Assembly: GCA_012515695.1 (NCBI GenBank)
Contig: JAAYXX010000303.1
Location: 1-25,931 of the forward strand
Direction of reading: 5' to 3'
Origin: Chloroflexota bacterium
GTDB lineage: Bacteria; Chloroflexota; Anaerolineae; UBA1429
Length of the DNA: 25,931 bases
The notes under the pieces were generated by a model. That model made no database searches, was not told the origin of the DNA, and saw only the letters and a program-made list of their open reading frames with translations. The position numbers and the translations under genes are program-made. Every line of letters starts with the position of its first letter. Positions within the stretch are counted from its first letter, which is position 1. Of the stretch, positions 12,592 to 21,238 are shown in pieces.

Positions 12592-14886
12592 CTATGGCAG
12601 CCCGACCTGTGGCGGGGGTGTTGCTGCGTCGGGGGCGGGCGGCAGGCTCGGCACTTGCCAGCGCTGGAACAAGACCCCTGTAGCGTGCATCATCAGCAGG
12701 GCGTACTCCTGGCGGGCGTCGCTATCCGGGGCAAGGCAGCAGGCGCATTCGGCGAGCGTGGCTTGCAGCGCCGGGTCTTGCGCCTGAAGGGTCAGCCGGG
12801 CGCTGATGGTGCGCAGGATGCCATAAGCGCCAGCCGTCTCGCCGCGCTCCAGACGTCGGGAGCACTCTTCCAGCAGGTTGCTCATATCGCCTTCCTGTAG
12901 CGGGGCGGGCACAGCGTCCCGCAACGCCAGCGCCGCCGCCGCAGTCGCCCCGTCGCGGAACTGTTGCCATCGTTTGACATAATCGTTCTCGTTGCCCAGA
13001 ATGCGCGCCAGGGCAAAGGACAACTCGGCGCGAGCGGCCTCGCTCGCATCCGACGCAGCGCGCAACGCCTGCAGGAGGGGCGGCACGGCCTCTGGCACGT
13101 GCAATGTTCCCAGCGCGCAAGCGCAGGCCAGCCGCAGCGTCTCGTCGGTGGATTGTTCCAGCCCCGCCATGAACCGGGGAATGGCCTCTCGATCACCGAG
13201 CGCGGCCAAAGCGCGGACGGCGCGGGCCTGAAGCAAGGGGTTCTGTTCGGCCAACACGCTGCGCAGCGTGGGGATGGCCCGCCTGTTGCCCATGCGCGCC
13301 AGCGCCCAGGCGGCTTCTAGGCGCAGGTCGGAACTGGGGTCTTGCAGGACGGCAATCAGCACATCACCGATGGCTGGTTGGGCGGGCATGTTGGTCAGGG
13401 AGAGGAGAGCCTGATAGCGCACGGCAAAGCTGGGATCGCGTAGGCTTGACAGCAATTCCTGGAGGTTGAGCAGGCTGTGGGCGTCGCCCATGCGCCGAGC
13501 GGCGTGCATGCGCTCTTGTTCGCCCGTGGCCCGCCGGAGTTGCACCAGGGATTCGAGCGCCGCCAGGGGCTTGCCCTGCACGAACAGCCCGACAAACTGC
13601 CAGAGCGAGTAGGGGCCGTCGGCGCTCAGGCGAGAGACGGCCACCAGCGCCACCAGCAACAGCACCAGGCTCAGGGCGAACAGGGGGGTGTAGGGGTCAA
13701 TGGGCAGCCCCAGCGCGCCGCCGCTCAGGTTGTGTAGCGCATCCAGCAGCGCGCCGATAGCTAGCGGGCCAATGCCAGCGACGAACTGCGACCAGGCATA
13801 GTAGACCGCCGTGTAGGACGTGCGCTTGCTTGGCGGAATGGCTCGCACAAACAGATAGCGCGTCAGGCCAATGCTCCAGGCCATAATGGCTGCCCCCTGG
13901 ATAAAGGCGATCACAAAGGCGATGGGCGTGCTCCAGAAGCTAAAGCGCGGGATGACGCTCCACAGGATGGGCAGCAGGGCATATAGCAGCAGCCCGGCCT
14001 GCATCACCGGCTTGCTGCCATAGCGGTCGGCGCTCCAACCCCAGATATAGGAGGAAAGGAACGACCCGGCATACGTGCCGATACTGAGCAGCACCGCGTT
14101 CCCGGAGGATAGCCCCACCTGCTCGCGCATGAACAGGGGGATGAACGAGGCGATGGCGATGCCCAGCGCGACCAGCCCCAGGGAGGCCAGGAAGTAGAAA
14201 AAGTTGCTGTCGCGCAGCGATTCGCCCATGCCCCGAATGTGGTCTGTCAGGCGCTTGTCGTCCTTGGCCGGGCTGCCGCCGGGCAGCAGCGAGTAGCAGA
14301 TCACCGACGTGATGCCGATGACCGACCCGACCCCGATCAGCAGCATAAAGCGGCCCAGGCCCGTGCCCCGTCCTACCACCTGGCTGGCGACGGCCACGGC
14401 CAACATCTGCGCGACGGTGCTCGCGGTGTTGTTGATGGCCGAGAACTTGCCCCGAATGGCGTTGGGAACGAGTTCTTGCAGCCACGGGTAGTAGCCGGTT
14501 TCCGCGATGGCGCGGAACAGCCCAAAGACCAGAATGATGGCGGCCACCCAGGTAAAAGCGCCGTCTACCCCCATGTGCAGCAGGATGGTGGGAGTCAGCA
14601 GCAATAAGGCCATCACCCCTTTGCGAACGGTCCAAAAGGTGATAAAGGTGCGCTTGGGACCGAACCGCGCCACCAGGGGCGCGACAAAAGGCGCGATAAT
14701 GCCGCAGAAGGGGATCAGGGAAACGAGAAACCCGATGCGGCCCTTGTCCAGGCCCAGTTCGTTCAGGAACAGCACAAACGCGGGGCCATTAAAAGTCAGG
14801 GCAACGAAAATAGAGGTGGCCGCGTCGCCCGCTATCATCCAGGGCAGGCGGCGCGCTTTTTCCAGGTCAGTCCATTCTTTTTGCAT
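12592..14886 (-). CDS. MFS transporter fused to a C-terminal HEAT-repeat domain
   Basis: At 764 aa this is far longer than the usual 400-450 of an MFS permease. Residues 1 to about 420 are a complete permease of about 12 helices, including the family loop LQELVPNAIRGKFSAINNTAS. After a linker, residues about 480-630 form four to five HEAT/PBS-type helical repeats of about 32 residues, such as DLRLEAAWALARMGNRRAIP and LLQARAVRALAALGDREAIP. The remaining 130 residues are helical and end in a Pro-rich tail. The soluble domain should lie on the cytoplasmic side, where such repeats usually bind proteins, so regulated transport or scaffolding is inferred. The reading frame is continuous, so this is a true fusion. 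Its promoter is at 14984-15012; a GAGG lies about 15 nt before the ATG, a weak ribosome site. Confidence 0.88.
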   Translation of the reverse strand: MQKEWTDLEKARRLPWMIAGDAATSIFVALTFNGPAFVLFLNELGLDKGRIGFLVSLIPFCGIIAPFVAPLVARFGPKRTFITFWTVRKGVMALLLLTPTILLHMGVDGAFTWVAAIILVFGLFRAIAETGYYPWLQELVPNAIRGKFSAINNTASTVAQMLAVAVASQVVGRGTGLGRFMLLIGVGSVIGITSVICYSLLPGGSPAKDDKRLTDHIRGMGESLRDSNFFYFLASLGLVALGIAIASFIPLFMREQVGLSSGNAVLLSIGTYAGSFLSSYIWGWSADRYGSKPVMQAGLLLYALLPILWSVIPRFSFWSTPIAFVIAFIQGAAIMAWSIGLTRYLFVRAIPPSKRTSYTAVYYAWSQFVAGIGPLAIGALLDALHNLSGGALGLPIDPYTPLFALSLVLLLVALVAVSRLSADGPYSLWQFVGLFVQGKPLAALESLVQLRRATGEQERMHAARRMGDAHSLLNLQELLSSLRDPSFAVRYQALLSLTNMPAQPAIGDVLIAVLQDPSSDLRLEAAWALARMGNRRAIPTLRSVLAEQNPLLQARAVRALAALGDREAIPRFMAGLEQSTDETLRLACACALGTLHVPEAVPPLLQALRAASDASEAARAELSFALARILGNENDYVKRWQQFRDGATAAAALALRDAVPAPLQEGDMSNLLEECSRRLERGETAGAYGILRTISARLTLQAQDPALQATLAECACCLAPDSDARQEYALLMMHATGVLFQRWQVPSLPPAPDAATPPPQVGLP

Positions 14887-14983
14887 GAGCTATATCTATT
14901 ACCTCGAGCGCACCCAAGGGGAGGGCGCGGCTGTGCGTCCATTGTTGGCCATCTACTGGCTGGCTTGCGATCACGGCAACGAG

Positions 14984-15012
14984 ATGATATGCCAGTGATG
15001 GGACCCTGTCAA
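14984..15012 (-). promoter_or_regulatory. strong sigma70-type promoter of the MFS-HEAT gene
   Basis: On the minus strand TTGACA (15007-15012, perfect) and TATCAT (14984-14989, 5 of 6) are separated by 17 bp. RNA would start near 14977, about 90 nt before the ATG at 14886. It lies in the 426-bp divergent region 14887-15312, which holds no convincing gene. Confidence 0.7.
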
Positions 15013-15147
15013 AGAGAACTCTGTGGGGAATGAGAACCCGGCCCGCCCCGCCCTTTTCCGCCATTTGTACTACTCCCGTCAGCGCAATGATCTGCTGTAG
15101 GCCGCATTTCTCCGCCAGTTGCACCGCCATTATCAGCCAAATGATTT

Positions 15148-15177
15148 ATTGTAAACACGAATGCCGTCGTTTACAAT
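15148..15177. promoter_or_regulatory. symmetric inverted repeat forming a bidirectional promoter or operator
   Basis: Perfect 9-bp arms ATTGTAAAC (15148-15156) and GTTTACAAT (15169-15177) are 12 bp apart. Because of this symmetry both strands read TTGTAA, 17 bp, TACAAT, with the -10 of one promoter overlapping the -35 of the other. On the plus strand RNA would start near 15184 and serve the sulfatase gene at 15313. On the minus strand it would add a longer leader to the MFS-HEAT gene. The half-sites (TGTAAAC/GTTTACA) also resemble those of LacI-type repressors, so an operator role is an alternative. Confidence 0.5.
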
Positions 15178-15312
15178 GAATACACGCGTGAATTGGCTAT
15201 TGTGGCGGTTTCGTTGGCATAAGGGATGGTCTGGCGGCCAGTTGGGGCTGTGCGGGCCAGCCCGCTCCTGCCATAGCACGAGAGTTTGCCATCCATCATA
15301 CGGGAGTTTACC

Positions 15313-17211
15313 ATGCAAGCACTAGACCGTAGCGAAAAGGGTGTGGACAGGGATTGGCGCGTCAATAGGAGGAATATTCTCTGCCGTGGCGGGTGTCGCC
15401 CCAATTTTCTGATCCTGATGTGCGACGAGATGCGCTATCCCCCGCTTTACGAGACAGAAGCTGCGCGGGCTTTTCGCCGCCGCTACCTGTGCACGCAGAA
15501 CGCGTTGCGTCGGTATGGGATGGAATTCCACCGCCATTATGCGGCATCGGTGGCCTGTGTGCCCAGTCGGGCGTCTATTTACACCGGCCACTATCCTTCG
15601 CTGCACGGCACGTCCCAAACTACCGGCGCGGCCAAAGAGTCCTTTGACCCCGATGTCTTTTGGCTGGACCCCAACAGCGTCCCTACCATCGGCGACTATT
15701 TCCGCGCTGCCGGGTATCAGACCTATTGGAAGGGCAAATGGCACGCCTCTGACGCCGATATGCTCATTCCGGGCACCCACAACCAACTGACGAGCTTTGA
15801 TCCCGAGACGGGGGCACGCTCGCCAGCGAGAGAGCGGCTCTACCTCAACGCCGAGCGACTGGAGCGGTATGGCTTTTCTGGCTGGATCGGCCCCGAGCCG
15901 CATGGCCGGTCGCCCCTGAACAGCGGGTCTTCGGCCAACCCTCGGATCTATGAGACGGATGGCCGCGACGCGGGATTTGCCATGCAGGCCAGCCGACTGA
16001 TCGAGCAGCTTGACGAGTGCGGGGACGACGATCCCTGGCTGATTGTGGCGTCTTTTGTCAACCCCCATGACATCACCCTCTACGGGGCCATCGCCAGGCT
16101 TAGTGGGAGTTTTGATTTTGCCGTGGAGGAGGTCGTGCCGAGGGAACTGCTCTACCCGCCGCCTTGCGGCCCCACGCAAGACGAGAATCTGGAATCCAAG
16201 CCAGATTGCCAGGAGAGCTATCGCGATGCCTATCGCGCGATCTTCCAGCCCATCGGCGGCCTGGAGCGGTATGTGCGGTTCTACTACCAACTCCACAAGA
16301 ACGTTGACGAGCAGATGATGGTCGTCTACCGGTCGCTGTTGCATTCCCGTTTCTTTGACAATACGATCGTCGTCTTTACCTCCGATCACGGGGATTTGCT
16401 CGGCTCGCACGGCGAGATGCACCAAAAGTGGTACATGGCCTACGAAGAGGCTCTGCACGTACCCCTGATCGTCTCGAACCCGTGCCTGTTCCCCAGACCC
16501 GAATCGGTGTATACGTTGACGAGCCACGTGGACCTGCTGCCCACGCTGCTCGGCCTGGCGGGCCTCGATGCCGAGTGCTTAAGGAGAAAGCTTGCGCAGG
16601 ATAATTCGGACGCTCTGCCTCTCGTGGGGCGCGACCTGTCGCCGCTCGTGTTGGGCTGCATACACCCGTGCGAGGTGAATGACCCGATCTACTTTATGAC
16701 CGATGATGACCCTAGCCGGGGGCTGAACCAGGATAACTGGACGGGTATCCCCTACGCCTCGGTGGTAGAGCCAAACAGCGTCGAGACGGTGATTGCGCGA
16801 CTGGGGGACGGCAATCTGTGGAAGTTCTCGCGGTACTTGGACAATCCGCAGTATTGGAGCACCCCCGGCACACCCAATGACCCCACGCCGACGCCGCCGA
16901 CCTGCGAGGGGGCGCAGGATGTCGTCGTGATGCCGCCTGAAAGACCTACCCCCTGCGTGCCTGGGGTACACGAGGAAACCTACACCGTTAGCGTCAAGAC
17001 CACCCCGCGCGCCGACCAGTTCGAGATGTACAACATCACCGATGACCCATTCGAGCAGGACAACCTCTATGGGCAGGTGGCCTATCGCCGACAGCAGGCC
17101 ACGCTGGAGAGGTTGCTCTGCGAGCAGTGCGTTCAGAAGCGGCTGACGCCACGTAGCGGCGATGTCCCCGGCCAGCCAGAGTGCGAGCGGCCCGGCCGAC
17201 AGCCCGGCTGA
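15313..17211 (+). CDS. Cys-type sulfatase, cytoplasmic
   Basis: This 632-aa alkaline-phosphatase-superfamily sulfatase has the active-site motif CVPSR at C82-R86, in the context ACVPSRASIYTGHYPSLHG. C82 must be converted to formylglycine by a maturase not seen in this window. Metal-site residues are visible near the N-terminus (NFLILMCDE, 31-39) and at SDHGDLLGSHGEMHQK (D358, H359). The C-terminus holds the usual MYNITDDPFEQDNL segment. It hydrolyses a sulfate ester; the substrate is unknown, and a phosphonate or phosphate ester is possible for some relatives. No signal peptide is present, so it acts in the cytoplasm, unlike most glycan sulfatases. The ATG at 15313 has GGGAG 7 nt upstream; an earlier in-frame start at 15286 does not. 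A terminator follows at 17275-17302. Confidence 0.9.
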   Translation: MQALDRSEKGVDRDWRVNRRNILCRGGCRPNFLILMCDEMRYPPLYETEAARAFRRRYLCTQNALRRYGMEFHRHYAASVACVPSRASIYTGHYPSLHGTSQTTGAAKESFDPDVFWLDPNSVPTIGDYFRAAGYQTYWKGKWHASDADMLIPGTHNQLTSFDPETGARSPARERLYLNAERLERYGFSGWIGPEPHGRSPLNSGSSANPRIYETDGRDAGFAMQASRLIEQLDECGDDDPWLIVASFVNPHDITLYGAIARLSGSFDFAVEEVVPRELLYPPPCGPTQDENLESKPDCQESYRDAYRAIFQPIGGLERYVRFYYQLHKNVDEQMMVVYRSLLHSRFFDNTIVVFTSDHGDLLGSHGEMHQKWYMAYEEALHVPLIVSNPCLFPRPESVYTLTSHVDLLPTLLGLAGLDAECLRRKLAQDNSDALPLVGRDLSPLVLGCIHPCEVNDPIYFMTDDDPSRGLNQDNWTGIPYASVVEPNSVETVIARLGDGNLWKFSRYLDNPQYWSTPGTPNDPTPTPPTCEGAQDVVVMPPERPTPCVPGVHEETYTVSVKTTPRADQFEMYNITDDPFEQDNLYGQVAYRRQQATLERLLCEQCVQKRLTPRSGDVPGQPECERPGRQPG

Positions 17212-17274
17212 GGGGTTGCCCGCTAATCGCTGGCGCGACTATTGGGCCGCACCTCCAGCGCTGGTGGGGCCAGA

Positions 17275-17302
17275 GGGAAGGAGCACCTCCCCGCTCCTTC
17301 CC
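17275..17302 (+). terminator. intrinsic terminator after the sulfatase gene
   Basis: A perfect 10-bp stem (GGGAAGGAGC at 17275-17284 with GCTCCTTCCC at 17293-17302) and an 8-nt loop are followed by TTAAATATGTT, a partial U-tract. It lies 64 nt after the sulfatase stop codon. Confidence 0.7.
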
Positions 17303-17367
17303 TTAAATATGTTCTACTCACGACCAATCCCTCAAGTATAACTTTTCCCGGTTCACGACGCTGTGCC

Positions 17368-17396
17368 TTGTGCAAATGTTGTGCAAGGGGTATACT
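17368..17396 (+). promoter_or_regulatory. promoter of the reductase-like/aminopeptidase genes
   Basis: TTGTGC (17368-17373) and TATACT (17391-17396) are 17 bp apart. An octamer TTGTGCAA occurs twice, at 17368-17375 and 17380-17387, so a regulator could bind between the two promoter boxes. RNA would start near 17403, 40 nt before the ATG. Confidence 0.6.
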
Positions 17397-17442
17397 CTCC
17401 AGCCGATAGAGCAGTCATCGGACGCCGAAGAGAGGATAGATC

Positions 17443-18492
17443 ATGCACAAGAAGCGATGGTGGTGGATCGGGGGGCTGGCCCTGGGAGCGGCAGCAGCAT
17501 ATGCCGCCCGCCGGCGACACCGCGCGTTGGAGCGGCAGTGCGCCGCCAATCGAGAGGTGCGCGTATTGGTCGTTGGCGCGGGGGTTGTGGGGAGCACCTA
17601 TGCCGCCCAGTTGGCCCGCAGGGGGGTAAACGTTACCCTGTTGGCCAGAGGCGAGCGGCTGCAAGCTCTCCTCCGTCGGGGGCTGATCGTCGAGGACATG
17701 CTGACCGGCTGCAAAAAGCAGAGCAGCGTAGAAGTGATCTCAGCCCTGCCGCCGGACGCCGATTATGACCTGGCGATCGTAGCGGTGCGCTATGGGCAGA
17801 CGGCAGAGGCGCTGGAGGCGATTCGGGGTCTGGCCGACACCACTCCCATCCTCATGTTGCAGAACAATCCCGAAGGGATTGATGCATTTGCGCGGCGGCT
17901 CGGCAAGGGCCACCTGCTGATGGGCTTTCCCGCCACCGGCGGCCATCGCGTGGGCGATATGGTGCGTAGCTCGCCCCTGTGGGTCATGTCCACCGTTGTC
18001 GGCGAGGCGGACGGGGCCGAAACCCAGGCGCTATACCAGGCGCTTGCCATTTTGCGCCGGGCGGGCATACGGGTGGAGGTTGAGCGGCGCATGGTTCCGT
18101 GGTTGCAGACCCATGCGGCAGAAATCGCTGCCCTGGCCGGAGTGGCCTACAAAAACGGCGGCAAGGCCCGCCAGATGGCGCGGAATACGCAGGATATCAA
18201 GCTGTACCTGAGCGCCCTGCGCGAAGCCTATGCCGTCTTGCAGGGCAGTGGCATCCCCATCACGCCCGAATCGCAGTTGGCGATTTTCGAGCGACCGCTC
18301 TGGCTGCAAATGCTGATCGTGCGCGCTGTGTTGTGGACCCCTTGGGCGGCTGAGATCGTCGACGAGCACCTCGCGGCTGCCCCGGAAGAAATGCGTGCCT
18401 TGTACGATCAGGTATTGTCGTTAGCCAAGGGAGCGGGGCTAGATATGCCCTTCTTTGAGTCGTTGGGCGGTTATTTCCCGAAAGTGGAGTGA
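17443..18492 (+). CDS. membrane-anchored ketopantoate-reductase-like protein
   Basis: Residues 5-22 of this 349-aa protein are an N-terminal membrane anchor (WWWIGGLALGAAAAYAA) followed by a basic RRRHR. An NAD(P)-binding Rossmann domain starts at 38 with VRVLVVGAGVVGSTYAAQL (GAGVVG, 45-50), like ApbA/PanE, and a helical C-terminal domain follows. In true ketopantoate reductases a Lys and two Asn follow the Trp of the C-terminal domain (W..K...N...N). By eye the matching stretch here (W220, Q222, then Ala for the Asn) lacks them. The protein therefore probably does not make pantoate. It may act on another 2-keto or 3-hydroxy substrate at the membrane. An AGAGG precedes the ATG, and the aminopeptidase gene follows with almost no gap. 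Confidence 0.78.
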   Translation: MHKKRWWWIGGLALGAAAAYAARRRHRALERQCAANREVRVLVVGAGVVGSTYAAQLARRGVNVTLLARGERLQALLRRGLIVEDMLTGCKKQSSVEVISALPPDADYDLAIVAVRYGQTAEALEAIRGLADTTPILMLQNNPEGIDAFARRLGKGHLLMGFPATGGHRVGDMVRSSPLWVMSTVVGEADGAETQALYQALAILRRAGIRVEVERRMVPWLQTHAAEIAALAGVAYKNGGKARQMARNTQDIKLYLSALREAYAVLQGSGIPITPESQLAIFERPLWLQMLIVRAVLWTPWAAEIVDEHLAAAPEEMRALYDQVLSLAKGAGLDMPFFESLGGYFPKVE

Positions 18493-18494
18493 TT

Positions 18495-19265
18495 GTGGCG
18501 ATTATTATCAAGTCGGACAAAGAGATCGAACTAATGCGTCAGGCGGGCCGGATCAACGCCCTGGCGCTAGACGCTGTGTGCAAGGCTGTGCGCCCCGGCG
18601 TCACAACCCGCGAGCTAGACCGCATTGCCGAGGACGTTATCCGGTCGCATGGGGGCGAGCCAGCCTTCCTGGACTATCCCAATGGCTCTTTCCCCGGCCA
18701 TCCCTATCCGGCAACGCTCAACACCAGCATCAACGATGAACTGGTGCATGGCATCCCCGGCTCGCGTCGGTTGAAGGAAGGCGATATACTCAGTATAGAT
18801 TGTGGAACTATCTGGCAGGGCTATGTGGGCGACTCGGCTGTTACCGTGCCTGTGGGGCGGGTCTCGCCCGAGGCGGAGCGCCTGATCGCCGTGACGCAAG
18901 AGGCGTTGCGGCGGGGCATTGACGCCTCGCGGGTGGGCAATCGCTTCGGCGATATTTCGGCGACCATTCAGGAATGGGCCGAATCGCAGGGGTATCAGGT
19001 GGTGATCGAGTACACCGGCCACGGCGTGGGGCGCGATATGCACGAGGACCCCAACATCCCTAACTGGGGCAAGCGCAACCGAGGCGTGCCGTTGCGCGCG
19101 GGGATGACGTTTGCTCTCGAGCCGATGCTCACCGTTGGCCCGCCAGAGCTATACGTGAAGGACGACTATTGGACCGTCGCCACCGTAGACGGCAGCCTGT
19201 GCGCCCATTTCGAGCATACCATCGCTATCACCGACGGCGAGCCAGAGATTTTGACCCTGCCCTAA
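18495..19265 (+). CDS. map: type I methionine aminopeptidase
   Basis: This 256-aa pita-bread enzyme removes the initiator methionine from new proteins. The metal ligands are visible in order: D in SIDCGTIWQGYVGDSAV (two Asp), H in GHGVGRDMHEDPNIPNWG, E in FALEPML and E in FEHTIAITDGEPEIL. There is no N-terminal SH3-binding or zinc-finger extension, so it is the short bacterial type. I chose the GTG at 18495, which has GGAG 5 nt upstream. A GTG at 18489 overlaps the previous stop and has no ribosome site of its own. It is co-transcribed with the reductase-like gene, with a gap of 2 nt. A hairpin at 19294-19319 ends the unit. A housekeeping copy elsewhere in the genome cannot be excluded. Confidence 0.95.
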   Translation: MAIIIKSDKEIELMRQAGRINALALDAVCKAVRPGVTTRELDRIAEDVIRSHGGEPAFLDYPNGSFPGHPYPATLNTSINDELVHGIPGSRRLKEGDILSIDCGTIWQGYVGDSAVTVPVGRVSPEAERLIAVTQEALRRGIDASRVGNRFGDISATIQEWAESQGYQVVIEYTGHGVGRDMHEDPNIPNWGKRNRGVPLRAGMTFALEPMLTVGPPELYVKDDYWTVATVDGSLCAHFEHTIAITDGEPEILTLP

Positions 19266-19293
19266 TTGCCACGCGTAAGTGAACCCCTCCCAG

Positions 19294-19319
19294 CCCCCTC
19301 GCCAGACCTGGCGAGGGGG
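19294..19319 (+). terminator. hairpin after the aminopeptidase gene
   Basis: CCCCCTCGCCAG (19294-19305) is exactly complementary to 19308-19319, a stem of 11 bp around a 4-nt loop. It lies 28 nt after the stop codon. The sequence after it (TACATGCGTTTAACC) has only a weak U-tract. Similar GC-rich palindromes flanked by C-runs are common dispersed elements in some genomes, so it could also be a repeat copy. Confidence 0.6.
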
Positions 19320-19365
19320 TACATGCGTTTAACCCGCCCCGGCTCCATGAACTGCTGTCGCCTTC

Positions 19366-19394
19366 TTGATTTTCCCCTTGCGGTAGGCTATCAT
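19366..19394 (+). promoter_or_regulatory. promoter of the GH63-like gene
   Basis: TTGATT (19366-19371) and TATCAT (19389-19394) are 17 bp apart, followed by the AT-rich AGATATATAG. RNA would start near 19401, about 45 nt before the ATG at 19446. The promoter lies inside any longer reading frame starting at 19266, which argues for the later start. Confidence 0.55.
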
Positions 19395-19445
19395 AGATAT
19401 ATAGCAATCGGAGTATCGCCCAACACCATCGCCGCGAGGCCCAAC

Positions 19446-21152
19446 ATGCAGATACCTGATGACCTGCGTTCGTTGTCCAACCTGCCCGACATCTGGGGAG
19501 AAGGGGCCTTGTTTGCCTTCTCTGGATTGGACGGCGAAACGAATACCCGCTCTGGCCTGGTTGGCACCCTGGGGCGGCAGTCCTACGACCTGCTTTTGCA
19601 TACCCCGCTGCGGCGCATGCTCCGGTTGCGTATCGCTGGCGAGACGGTTCCCCGCATCGTCACCAACGATACCCTTTGCGTTGACGCGCTCGACGGCGAG
19701 CTGGTGATGACCTTTCAGGCGTGGCACACCCTCATCGGCCAGTTGCCCTCTGTGGCAGAGCTATCGTTGTGCGCGGAAAACGGCCCGGAGGCTATCGAGC
19801 AGGGGGGCTACTATCTCTCGGCAGACCTCGCGCATGGCGACGTGCTGGCGCTTGCCAGGGCGGGGAATCGCTTTGCGCTGGCGTATGGCGCTACGTCACC
19901 CGAAGCCTGCCAGCGCGCGGCGGCGGGGCTGGCCGCTGACTTGTGGGCTGTTGTGCGCGCGCGTCTGGCCCCCTATCGTGCCTTGCCTGTGGTGGACGCC
20001 TCTCAGCAGCGCCTCTTGAACAAGTGCTTCAGCGTGATGCGAGTCAACAGCCTGTCCGCCGAGGACACCATCCGGCAACGTTGGTCTACCCCCGACCGGG
20101 TGCCCCATCGCGATATGTGGCTGTGGGATACTGTTTTTCACTCCCTCGCCATGAACTATTTTGACCCGCAGGCATCGTGGGAGTTTTTGCAGTCCATGCT
20201 TGCCGCGCAATCCGACGATGGGATGATTGCCCATCAAGTGCACGTCAGCGGCAAGACCTCCGCCATTACCCAGCCCCCTATTCTGGCCTGGGGCGTCTGG
20301 GAGAACTATCAGGCTCTACAAGACAAAGCGCGCCTCGCCTATGCCCTGCCGCGTCTGGAACGCTATCTCGATTGGGATTGCGCCCATCGCGACACAAACG
20401 GGAACGGCCTGCTGGAATGGCACATCGAAGGGAATGTCCTGTGTCGCTCTGGCGAATCGGGGATGGACAACTCGCCTCGTTTCGACGGGGCCGTCCTGCT
20501 GGATGCCGTGGATTTCTCCACCTTTGCGGCGGCAGACATGCGCTATGTCAGCCTGATCGCCGCCGAACTCGGCGACGCCGACAGGGCCGCGCACTGGCTG
20601 GGCCGCTCCCGCGCTCTGTCGCAGCAGATACACGCCTGCCTGTGGGACGAGCGGCAGGGCTTTTACTGTGATCGGGACATGCAGGGCAACCTTTCGCCGG
20701 TCATGGCCGCCAGCGGGTTCTTGCCCCTGTTGCTCGAGGACATCCCCGCCGCGCGCGTGGATCGGCTGGTGGAGGCGTTGCAGGACCCTCGCTTGTTTCA
20801 TTGTGCCTTTCCCGTTCCCAGCGTCTCCCTGTCCGACCCGAACTGGTCCACGGACATGTGGCGGGGGGCTACCTGGCTCAACCTGAACTATATGATCATT
20901 CGCGGCCTGCGCCAGCAGGGGAATGAGCAGGCTGCCCGCGATTTGGCCGATACCACCATAGCGATGGTGGACAAGTACTATCGGGAGTATGGCGTCCTGT
21001 TCGAGTTTTTTGATGCGCGAGATGCCGTGCCGCCGGTGGCCTGTGATCGCAAGGGGCCGCATGTCGAACCCTACGACATCCGGCGCAAGATGGACTCGAT
21101 TCGCGATTACCATTTCACGGCGGCGCTCACCGCCTGCCTGCTCTTGGAATAG
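19446..21152 (+). CDS. GH63-like six-hairpin glycosidase
   Basis: This 568-aa (alpha/alpha)6-barrel enzyme resembles family GH63 (processing alpha-glucosidase, YgjK, mannosylglycerate hydrolase). Marker segments are HRDMWLWDTVFHSLAMNYFD, NGLLEWHIEG, ESGMDNSPRFDGA, WRGATWLNLNYM and the C-terminal HVEPYDI. The Asp of WDT and the Glu near the C-terminus (VEPYD) are the likely acid/base pair. The MDNSPR segment recalls mannosylglycerate and glucosylglycerate hydrolases, so a small alpha-mannoside or alpha-glucoside is a fair substrate guess. No signal peptide: it is cytoplasmic. GAGG lies 6 nt before the ATG. A longer in-frame start at 19266 would include the terminator hairpin and promoter and was not used. 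Confidence 0.85.
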   Translation: MQIPDDLRSLSNLPDIWGEGALFAFSGLDGETNTRSGLVGTLGRQSYDLLLHTPLRRMLRLRIAGETVPRIVTNDTLCVDALDGELVMTFQAWHTLIGQLPSVAELSLCAENGPEAIEQGGYYLSADLAHGDVLALARAGNRFALAYGATSPEACQRAAAGLAADLWAVVRARLAPYRALPVVDASQQRLLNKCFSVMRVNSLSAEDTIRQRWSTPDRVPHRDMWLWDTVFHSLAMNYFDPQASWEFLQSMLAAQSDDGMIAHQVHVSGKTSAITQPPILAWGVWENYQALQDKARLAYALPRLERYLDWDCAHRDTNGNGLLEWHIEGNVLCRSGESGMDNSPRFDGAVLLDAVDFSTFAAADMRYVSLIAAELGDADRAAHWLGRSRALSQQIHACLWDERQGFYCDRDMQGNLSPVMAASGFLPLLLEDIPAARVDRLVEALQDPRLFHCAFPVPSVSLSDPNWSTDMWRGATWLNLNYMIIRGLRQQGNEQAARDLADTTIAMVDKYYREYGVLFEFFDARDAVPPVACDRKGPHVEPYDIRRKMDSIRDYHFTAALTACLLLE

Positions 21153-21238
21153 CTACACCGACTTGTAATTGGCCGGGGCCACGGAAAGGTGATTTTCGCA
21201 TGATGAGAAGATAGTCCCAGTGTAGAGAGGAGGCCACG

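Noticed and set aside
14867..15130. An 87-codon minus-strand frame upstream of the MFS-HEAT gene
   Set aside because: It has no Shine-Dalgarno sequence, contains the consensus promoter 14984-15012, and overlaps the start of the transporter gene.
15322..16527. A 401-codon open frame on the minus strand inside the sulfatase gene
   Set aside because: It is antisense to a clearly recognisable sulfatase with all key motifs and has no known domain; high GC at the third codon position makes long shadow frames likely.
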